A stretch of 11,127 nucleotides of DNA from Flavobacteriaceae bacterium (GTDB lineage: Bacteria > Bacteroidota > Bacteroidia > Flavobacteriales > Flavobacteriaceae), in the NCBI GenBank assembly GCA_947458575.1, contig CANHBE010000066.1, forward strand, positions 1 through 11,127, written 5' to 3'. Each line of letters starts with the position of its first letter. Within the stretch, counting starts at the first letter, position 1. The notes beneath the pieces were generated by a model, which had not been told where the DNA came from, searched no databases, and saw only the letters and a program-made list of their open reading frames with translations. This document shows positions 6,277 to 11,127 of this stretch, in pieces. The position numbers and the translations under genes were made by a program.

Positions 6277-7266
6277 ATGGAAAAAACAAGTTCAGAAAAA
6301 ATACGCCTTGGCCTCTTTGTTATTATTGGCCTTACCATTTTTGTGCTGGGGATTTACTTCATCGGAAATAAACAACAGATGTTTGGAAAAACAGAACATT
6401 TGCGAACGGTTTTCAACAATGTGGGCGGTCTGCAGCTGGGTAATAATGTTAGATACTCGGGCGTGAATGTGGGCACTGTTAAGGAAATAACCATGATTAA
6501 TGACACTGCCGTAAGTGTCGACATGATCATTTCCAAGTCGATTTTTCCGAAAATCAAGAAAAATGCAATCGCAACAATTGGCTCCGACGGATTGGTGGGC
6601 AGCATGATCATTAACATTTTGCCAGGAAATGGTCCTGCTGATCCTGTCGAACCAAACGATATCATTCAGTCTTTTAATCGAATTAGAACTGATGACATGT
6701 TAACTACACTCAATACTACCAATGAAAATGCCGCATTGTTAACAGCCGACCTACTTAAGATTACGAAAGAAATCACACAGGGAAAAGGAACAATTGGACT
6801 TTTGATTAATGACACAGTAATGGCAAACGACTTGAAGAAAACCATGCATTACCTCAGAATTACAAGTAAAGGTACTTCAGAATCAGTTGAAAAGCTAAAT
6901 CAAATTGTGGCTTCACTGGGTAAAAAAGACAATGTGATTGGTGTACTGAGCGATACCACTGTCGCTAATAAAATCAAGTCAATTTCAAAAAACCTCGATC
7001 AAACCACGAAAGAAATCAATAAGGTAGTTGACAATCTCAATGCCACTGTCCTCAACATAAAAGATGGTAAAGGTGCCATCAATTATCTTTCAAATGACCC
7101 TAATCTGGTAAAGAAAATAGATTCTACAATGACGAACATCAACCAGGCAAGTGGCCGACTCAACGAAAATCTGGAAGCGCTAAAACACAATTTCCTTTTG
7201 AGAGGCTATTTCAAAAAGCAGGAAAAAGCAAAACAAAAAGAGAAATCTAAATCGCCTTCAAATTAG
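6277..7266 (+). CDS. mlaD: MlaD-type MCE-domain substrate-binding protein
   Basis: The 329-residue protein has a single N-terminal membrane anchor (about 11-29) and then one MCE domain (about 37-117), with the conserved pattern VGGLQLGNNVRYSGVNVG (49-66) and a hydrophobic block GSDGLVGSMIINIL (102-115). MCE proteins form hexameric rings in the periplasm that carry lipid between the permease and the outer membrane. The C-terminal region (about 118-310) is longer than in E. coli MlaD and helical. It holds three copies of a motif roughly GkgtIgxLxnDtxxaxxI at 169-186, 216-233 and 264-281. The tail (311-329) is very lysine-rich. No mlaC or mlaA lies nearby, so the long C-terminal region may help bridge the periplasm; this is inference. 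The last 20 bases overlap the convergent cysteine desulfurase gene. Confidence 0.94.
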   Translation: MEKTSSEKIRLGLFVIIGLTIFVLGIYFIGNKQQMFGKTEHLRTVFNNVGGLQLGNNVRYSGVNVGTVKEITMINDTAVSVDMIISKSIFPKIKKNAIATIGSDGLVGSMIINILPGNGPADPVEPNDIIQSFNRIRTDDMLTTLNTTNENAALLTADLLKITKEITQGKGTIGLLINDTVMANDLKKTMHYLRITSKGTSESVEKLNQIVASLGKKDNVIGVLSDTTVANKIKSISKNLDQTTKEINKVVDNLNATVLNIKDGKGAINYLSNDPNLVKKIDSTMTNINQASGRLNENLEALKHNFLLRGYFKKQEKAKQKEKSKSPSN

Positions 7267-8371
7267 CTATCAAATAGTCAATATCTTCCTTGGTATTGGA
7301 TTGCCCGAGTGAAATTCTCAAAGAAGGTTGTGCAGTCTCCTCTTTGGAAAGAATTTGTGCTAATACATGGGAAGTTTGCGTGCTTCCGGATTGGCAAGCA
7401 CTTCCACGCGACACCGCAATCCCCTTCATATCCAAGTGAAACAATAGCATACCTGTTTTTTCAGAATCAAAAGGAAGAAGAACGTTAATTAGGTTGTAAA
7501 ACCCGTTGACACTTCCATTAACTTTTAGGTCTTGAAATGCAGCTGTTAGTTCTTTAATCAAGTACGTTCGCAAACCCTCAATATAGGATTGATTCTTCTC
7601 TAGATTTTCTAATGACATTGCCAATGCCTTCGCCATACCAGCAATATTATGAACCGATTCAGTGCCCGGTCTAATTCCTTTTTCTTGCTCACCGCCAAAC
7701 ATCGAGGGAGAAAGGGCTAATCCTTTTCTGGCAAAAGCAAATCCTATACCTTTTGGCCCACTGAATTTATGAGCACTGGCAACAATAAAATCGATAGGAG
7801 TCTTCTGTAAATCGAATCCAAATTTACCAACGGACTGAATAGTGTCTGAATGAAAATAAGCCTGATGCTGCTTACAAATACGACCAACCAACTCCAGATC
7901 TAAGACTGTTCCAATTTCATTATTCACGTGCATCAATGAAACTAATGTTCTTTTAGGTGCAGAAAGCAAAGTGACAAGATGCGAAACATCTATTTCACCA
8001 TTGGGTAAGAGATTTACAAATTCTATTTCGACGGGAAAATCACGCTGTAGCGCTTCCAAAACATGCAACACCGCATGATGCTCAATTTTACTTGAAATAA
8101 TTCGATCTACTTTCAATGTAGTCAATGCGTTGCGAAGAATCAAGTTATTTGCTTCTGTTCCGCCGGAAGTAAAAATAATCTCCTGTGAACTAACATTTAG
8201 TGATTTCGCAATTGACTTTCGGGAAATCTCAACAACGCTTTTTGCCTGTCGACCAAAACCGTGTGATGATGACGGATTGCCAAAATCTTCACGCATTACC
8301 TTTGCCATTTCCGATATCACCTCGGGATACATAGGAGTGGTCGCAGCATGATCAAGATATACTTTTTTCAT
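7247..8371 (-). CDS. Cysteine desulfurase (NifS/IscS family)
   Basis: This 374-residue PLP enzyme removes sulfur from L-cysteine as an enzyme-bound persulfide for Fe-S clusters, thiolated tRNA or other sulfur acceptors, releasing alanine. Visible features are YLDHAATTP at the N-terminus, the FTSGGTEANN cofactor loop (67-76), H99 in IEHHA, NNEIGT (150-155), HSDTIQ (174-179), the PLP-binding K202 in SAHKFSGPKG, and the catalytic C326 in SRGSACQSGS. The long mobile loop around the cysteine marks it as the IscS/NifS group, not SufS. No iscU, suf or tRNA-thiolation gene is beside it, so whether it serves as IscS, NifS or a dedicated tRNA desulfurase is undecided and no symbol is given. A TACCTTTG element ends four bases before the ATG, suggesting leaderless transcription. 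Confidence 0.95.
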   Translation of the reverse strand: MKKVYLDHAATTPMYPEVISEMAKVMREDFGNPSSSHGFGRQAKSVVEISRKSIAKSLNVSSQEIIFTSGGTEANNLILRNALTTLKVDRIISSKIEHHAVLHVLEALQRDFPVEIEFVNLLPNGEIDVSHLVTLLSAPKRTLVSLMHVNNEIGTVLDLELVGRICKQHQAYFHSDTIQSVGKFGFDLQKTPIDFIVASAHKFSGPKGIGFAFARKGLALSPSMFGGEQEKGIRPGTESVHNIAGMAKALAMSLENLEKNQSYIEGLRTYLIKELTAAFQDLKVNGSVNGFYNLINVLLPFDSEKTGMLLFHLDMKGIAVSRGSACQSGSTQTSHVLAQILSKEETAQPSLRISLGQSNTKEDIDYLIANLKAI

Positions 8372-8375
8372 GGGT

Positions 8376-8383
8376 CAAAGGTA
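8376..8383 (-). promoter_or_regulatory. Candidate -7 element of the cysteine desulfurase gene
   Basis: The minus strand reads TACCTTTG, an exact TAnnTTTG match, four bases before the ATG at 8371. Transcription would then begin at or beside the start codon, giving a leaderless mRNA. A TTG -33 element is not clear. Confidence 0.5.
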
Positions 8384-8415
8384 GTAATTTCGTCCTTTTT
8401 ATCCAGATGAATTCA

Positions 8416-8446
8416 TTGCCGAATCGCAATTTAAATCCTATTTTTG
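8416..8446 (+). promoter_or_regulatory. Bacteroidota-type promoter of the two-repeat lipoprotein gene
   Basis: TTG at 8416-8418 and TATTTTTG at 8439-8446 are 20 bases apart, matching the TTG-N17-23-TAnnTTTG consensus in both parts. The element ends 17 bases before the ATG at 8464. This is the best complete promoter in the window. It also shows that the in-frame ATG at 8407 lies upstream of the promoter and is not the start. Confidence 0.65.
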
Positions 8447-8463
8447 TCAAAAATAAAATTAGC

Positions 8464-9438
8464 ATGAAAAAAATATTGAGTTTGCTATTTCTTGTTGTGT
8501 TGTTTCAAAGTTGTGATGATGGCGATTTGACTGTTGAAAGAATTGACTTTTCTGACGTTACTACCAGTAGTTGCGGGGAAACGCTATATAAATTAAACGG
8601 AAACGAGGCACTCTATCTCAAAATTCCGGCTTCTTTTAACGCTTTTAGAAACGAAGTTACTCCAGCTGACCAACCTCGAACAATTCCAATCGGCAGCTCC
8701 GTCAGTGTCACTTATCGAGCATATAACGGAAGTCCAAGTGCCGGAAACATTTGTAATACTCCAGGTCCAATTTCTCCCGTTGCAACTACAGAATGGACAG
8801 CTACTGCAGGAAATATTGAAATAAGAACAACAGCCGTGTATACAACCAACGAAGCCACGGGCGCAACGAGAATTTCAAGATATTCGCATGCCATTAGCTT
8901 TAAAAATATCATTTTCTCAAAACCCGAAGGAACGCAAATTTATGACACTTTTAATTTTGGGGAATTTAGCACTACGCCCACTTCGCTGCCTTTCAATTTC
9001 AGTCCAGACGACTTGAAGCTTTGCACAACGAATAACGTGCTTTATAATGCAAGAATAAATGGAATAGAAGGGCTTTCTATTCAGAACTTCAATGAAGCTT
9101 TATTGTCTACTTCCAACTTAGGTGTTCCAAAAAGAGGTCTAATAACTGGATCTTCAAACACGCTAACCTATCGACTATTCACGACCGCATTAACAACATC
9201 AGACAATTCGAATTACTTTTGCCCATCGACTTTTCCTGATTTTCCACCAACAAGTGAAATCTGGGTTGCACAAAACGGCATCGAAAATGTCAGCGGAATA
9301 ATTGAAGTAACCACAACAACAAACGGGACCGGTTATCTGCATTCGATTTTACTGAAAGGAGTCACTTTTCAAAAAGGAAATGACACTTTCTATTTCGGCG
9401 ATGCTATATTACTTGGAAACCTGCTCACGACAGATTAA
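8464..9438 (+). CDS. Lipoprotein of unknown function with two tandem domains
   Basis: The 324-residue product starts with KKILSLLFLVVLFQSC, a lipoprotein signal with lipidated C17. The following DDGD resembles acidic export signals of surface lipoproteins in Bacteroidota, so exposure on the outer face of the outer membrane is plausible. The rest consists of two related domains, about 37-168 and 187-314. Aligned landmarks are C37/C187, LY 41/193, NG 45/199, FN 58/209, GSS 77/229, TYR 83/235, C97/C253, SFKNIIFSK 145-153 against LLKGVTFQK 296-304, and TFNFGE 162-167 against TFYFGD 308-313. The domains are rich in Thr, Ser and Asn and look beta-structured. Two cysteines in each could form a disulfide. 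I do not recognise the family, and the neighbours give no functional hint. ATG 8464 is chosen for its signal peptide and its promoter. Confidence 0.85.
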   Translation: MKKILSLLFLVVLFQSCDDGDLTVERIDFSDVTTSSCGETLYKLNGNEALYLKIPASFNAFRNEVTPADQPRTIPIGSSVSVTYRAYNGSPSAGNICNTPGPISPVATTEWTATAGNIEIRTTAVYTTNEATGATRISRYSHAISFKNIIFSKPEGTQIYDTFNFGEFSTTPTSLPFNFSPDDLKLCTTNNVLYNARINGIEGLSIQNFNEALLSTSNLGVPKRGLITGSSNTLTYRLFTTALTTSDNSNYFCPSTFPDFPPTSEIWVAQNGIENVSGIIEVTTTTNGTGYLHSILLKGVTFQKGNDTFYFGDAILLGNLLTTD

Positions 9439-9441
9439 GGA

Positions 9442-9999
9442 TTAAGTTGACGATTGACGTATTGAAACCTCTGTTGCGCCTAATCCGTACTTTTGGTAAT
9501 TGGCATCTCGAAACGAAATCGATTCGTAACGTCCGAGCATAAAATCTAATTCCGCTTTTAGAATTCCTTCGCCAACTCCGTGAATAAAAACAATTTTTGG
9601 TATTCGATTTTTAATCGCAAATTCGATGTGCCTTTTAGCAGTTTCTGTTTGCAAATTAAGGATGTCGAAATTATTCATCCCTTTATAATTTTTTACCAAT
9701 TTTTCTATGTGAAGGTCAAACTCGGGAGGAGGAATCTCGCCTTTAATTCTCTGTTCCTTTACAAAACTTCTGGGCTTCGGAATTTCCTTTTCCTTTTTTA
9801 TTTTATCTGAATTAAAGGTTTCTATAACTTTACTTAAATTACTGGTTTTAAAATTTTTAATCAATTGATTGACAAAATATGTCATCGTAAATCCTTCCGT
9901 TGTTTCGATGGTAATATGGTTATTATCAATGCTTATTACAACACCATCAATCGCATCATCCAACACAGATACTTCGTCTCCAATCTTAAACATGTTCAT
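9442..9999 (-). CDS. Smr-domain protein with N-terminal beta domain
   Basis: The 185-residue product has a small N-terminal beta-rich module, FKIGDEVSVLDDAIDGVVISI (4-24), resembling an SH3/Tudor-like barrel as in MutS2-related proteins. It is followed by a charged linker (about 50-90) and a C-terminal Smr domain (about 91-182). The Smr marks are FDLHIEKL (94-101), the core IHGVGEG (139-145) and YGLGATEVSI (171-180). Smr domains bind and often nick branched DNA or cleave RNA, for example in ribosome rescue. Here the usual HGxGxG loop is present, but activity is not proven. The start is ATG 9999; a second ATG at 9993 is equally possible. The longer frame back to 10035 would use GTG and lie well inside the upstream gene. 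It overlaps the upstream small membrane protein gene by 14 bases and is likely translated by coupling. The stop is three bases from the convergent lipoprotein stop. Confidence 0.9.
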   Translation of the reverse strand: MNMFKIGDEVSVLDDAIDGVVISIDNNHITIETTEGFTMTYFVNQLIKNFKTSNLSKVIETFNSDKIKKEKEIPKPRSFVKEQRIKGEIPPPEFDLHIEKLVKNYKGMNNFDILNLQTETAKRHIEFAIKNRIPKIVFIHGVGEGILKAELDFMLGRYESISFRDANYQKYGLGATEVSIRQSST

Positions 10000-10168
10000 C
10001 TTCTTTTTCTTGATTTTTACTCGGTGTTTTTGCACTTAGTCGCATCATCCCAAACATAAAAACTACAAGTGCACTTGCAATAATATAGACGTTTTTTTCA
10101 GCCTTGCTTTGTTCATAAAATGCCAATCCGATGGCAATTATCATGAGTAGTATCATCAGCTTTTTCAT
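9986..10168 (-). CDS. Small two-helix membrane protein
   Basis: The 60-residue protein begins MKKLMILLMIIAIGLAF and has two hydrophobic stretches (about 4-17 and 28-43) joined by a short charged loop, then a hydrophilic, charge-rich tail (about 46-60). It is not a recognised enzyme. It is the first gene of a pair with the Smr-domain gene, overlapping it by 14 bases. A TACTTTTG promoter element stands 21 bases before its ATG. Overlap, shared promoter and coding quality support a real gene. A role in placing the Smr protein at the membrane is only a guess. Confidence 0.75.
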   Translation of the reverse strand: MKKLMILLMIIAIGLAFYEQSKAEKNVYIIASALVVFMFGMMRLSAKTPSKNQEKEDEHV

Positions 10169-10189
10169 ACTGTTTAATTTGAGTCAAAC

Positions 10190-10197
10190 CAAAAGTA
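10190..10197 (-). promoter_or_regulatory. Candidate -7 element for the small membrane protein / Smr operon
   Basis: The minus strand reads TACTTTTG, an exact TAnnTTTG match, 21 bases before the ATG at 10168. The -33 region has only T-rich sequence with no clear TTG. Confidence 0.5.
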
Positions 10198-10227
10198 GCA
10201 AAATTTTAAGGAAAGAAACTTTGATAT

Positions 10228-10557
10228 ATGAAATCATTTTTTTGTAAAATTGTAAGATCAATTGAACGTATCATGGAATTAGAAAAATACATGATTCCCT
10301 GTTTAAACAAGAAATTATTCGGAATAGACTGTTTGGGTTGTGGTACTCAAAGAGCAGTACTTTTAATCATGAAAGGAGATTTTACAGCAGCTTTCTATCA
10401 ATTTCCGGCAATCTATACAACGATTTTATTTTTTGGCTTTGTAGGCCTCCACTTTATTGACAAGTCTCGGAATTACCATCGCATTATGATTTCACTAGCA
10501 ATTCTCAATGCGATTATCATGATTATATCTTATCTCATCAAAATGACTCACTCTTAA
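10228..10557 (+). CDS. DUF2752 family small membrane protein
   Basis: The 109-residue protein carries the DUF2752 hallmark PCLNKKLFGIDCLGCGTQRA (24-43), with cysteines at 25, 35 and 38 next to an Arg, followed by two membrane helices (about 60-77 and 86-104) and a short tail. The family is widespread in Bacteroidota and other bacteria and has no established function; the cysteine motif hints at metal or redox chemistry but this is untested. The start could also be an in-frame ATG at 10273 or 10291, since the conserved part begins near residue 20. It is followed after ten bases by the CCC-motif gene, so the two probably form an operon. Confidence 0.88.
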   Translation: MKSFFCKIVRSIERIMELEKYMIPCLNKKLFGIDCLGCGTQRAVLLIMKGDFTAAFYQFPAIYTTILFFGFVGLHFIDKSRNYHRIMISLAILNAIIMIISYLIKMTHS

Positions 10558-10567
10558 ACTACATTTT

Positions 10568-10906
10568 ATGGAAAAACGAAAACTACCCAATGCCACAGCC
10601 ATTCTTATTCTTGGAATTTTATCTATTCTTACCTGCTGCTGTTGGGGTGTAATTGGTCTAACTCTGGGGATTGTCGCTTTGATATTAGCGAAAAAAGATT
10701 TGGCACTCTACAATGAAAATCCTGAAATTTATGAAGGCTTCTCTAACATCAATACAGGTAGAATCCTGGCGATAATTGGAATCATATTAAGTTCTATATA
10801 TCTGATTTTAAACATATACATGTACGTGGTTTGGGGAGAAGAAGGCATCAAGGAATTTCAGGAAAACTTAATTGAAAAAATCAAACACCAGCAAGAAATG
10901 GAATAA
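10568..10906 (+). CDS. CCC-motif membrane protein
   Basis: The 112-residue product has an N-terminal hydrophobic region (about 9-41) that contains three consecutive cysteines at 23-25 in SILTCCCWGVIGL, a polar loop with LALYNENPEIYEGFSNINTG (45-64), another membrane segment (about 65-88), and a charged C-terminal helix (about 90-112). This is the pattern of the flavobacterial CCC-motif family related to DUF4190 membrane proteins; no function is known. It follows the DUF2752 gene by ten bases, and pairing of these two families suggests that they act together. A terminator lies directly at its 3' end. Confidence 0.9.
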   Translation: MEKRKLPNATAILILGILSILTCCCWGVIGLTLGIVALILAKKDLALYNENPEIYEGFSNINTGRILAIIGIILSSIYLILNIYMYVVWGEEGIKEFQENLIEKIKHQQEME

Positions 10907-10936
10907 AAAAACCTCCAAATAGGAGGTTTTTCTTTT
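10905..10936. terminator. Bidirectional intrinsic terminator
   Basis: A perfect 10-bp stem pairs AAAAACCTCC (10907-10916) with GGAGGTTTTT (10922-10931) around loop AAATA. A T-run follows on the plus strand and the A-run at 10905-10911 supplies one on the minus strand. It therefore serves both the CCC-motif gene and the convergent aminotransferase gene, the A-run overlapping the stop of the former. Confidence 0.88.
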
Positions 10937-11127
10937 ATTTTTCAAACGGTTTTAGTGTCTTAATAATTATCGAAACACATTCAAGTAGTTGTTCTTCATT
11001 CATTACTAGTGGAGGAGCAAATCGAATGATATTACCATGTGTTGGTTTTGCTAATAGACCATTGTCCCGCAACGCCATACATATATTCCAAGCCGTGTCG
11101 CTTTCTTCTGTATCATTAATAACTATC
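10935..11127 (-). CDS. rocD: Ornithine aminotransferase, C-terminal end (5' part outside window)
   Basis: Read on the minus strand from the right edge (first whole codon at 11126), the frame gives 63 residues ending EKTLKPFEK-like at TAA 10935-10937. It includes WNICMALRDNGLLAKPTHG, then IIRFAPPLVMNEEQL. GLLAKPTHGNIIRFAPPL is the strongly conserved C-terminal block of ornithine--oxo-acid transaminases, PLP enzymes that convert ornithine and 2-oxoglutarate to glutamate semialdehyde and glutamate in arginine/proline metabolism. Related class III aminotransferases such as acetylornithine aminotransferase usually differ in this block, which favours rocD. The PLP lysine lies outside the window and cannot be checked. 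Confidence 0.85.
   Translation of the reverse strand, partial: IVINDTEESDTAWNICMALRDNGLLAKPTHGNIIRFAPPLVMNEEQLLECVSIIIKTLKPFEK

Noticed and set aside
6354..6665. 103-residue minus-strand open frame inside mlaD
   Set aside because: It is antisense to the conserved MCE domain, with no start context or domain of its own.
8407..8463. Upstream in-frame ATG extending the two-repeat lipoprotein by 19 residues
   Set aside because: It would bury the lipoprotein signal peptide inside the protein, and it lies upstream of the best promoter match (8416-8446). ATG 8464 is preferred.
10000..10035. N-terminal extension of the Smr protein
   Set aside because: It would start with GTG deep inside the upstream gene and adds only a lysine-rich stretch. 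ATG 9999 or 9993 precedes the conserved module.

Overview
The window looks like chromosomal DNA of a member of the Bacteroidota, most likely a Flavobacteriaceae species (Flavobacterium or a close relative). The DNA is AT-rich, start codons mostly lack Shine-Dalgarno sequences, several genes are preceded by the Bacteroidota promoter element TAnnTTTG, and the gene content fits: flavobacterial lipoproteins, GldL-like membrane motifs, a CCC-motif membrane protein, and an Smr protein behind a small membrane protein. No rRNA, tRNA, CRISPR array, insertion sequence or phage gene is visible.

Layout, left to right. The 3' end of an ABC exporter ATPase (1-734, +) is followed by lpdA for dihydrolipoyl dehydrogenase (826-2214, +) with a clear intrinsic terminator. 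A small SnoaL/NTF2-like lipoprotein (2375-2857, +) then converges on a minus-strand operon across a long hairpin. That operon is padR (4093-4432 with stop) and a translationally coupled multi-domain membrane protein (2935-4089). A 306-bp divergent intergenic region separates padR from a compact plus-strand operon (4739-7266) encoding an MCE/Mla-type lipid ABC importer: permease, ATPase and MCE protein. Its 3' end overlaps the convergent cysteine desulfurase gene (7247-8371, -). Divergent to that is a two-repeat lipoprotein of unknown function (8464-9438, +). It converges, with a 3-bp gap, on a minus-strand pair: a small two-helix membrane protein and an Smr-domain protein (9442-10168). Divergently again come a DUF2752 protein and a CCC-motif membrane protein (10228-10906, +). 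A bidirectional terminator separates these from the 3' end of an ornithine aminotransferase gene (10935-11127, -).

Most genes are housekeeping: 2-oxoacid dehydrogenase E3, Fe-S/tRNA sulfur supply, outer-membrane lipid homeostasis, arginine/ornithine metabolism. The most unusual item is the padR partner. Its N-terminus is a small helical cytoplasmic domain like those found with PadR regulators. This is followed by two hairpins each carrying the GldL-type motif LFK(F/I)MHW, a fifth membrane helix, and a C-terminal domain that resembles the periplasmic N-terminal region of GldM. It therefore looks like a fused derivative of the type IX secretion motor GldL/GldM, without the motor glutamate, under control of a PadR repressor. 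This is an inference from motifs and topology, not from a search.
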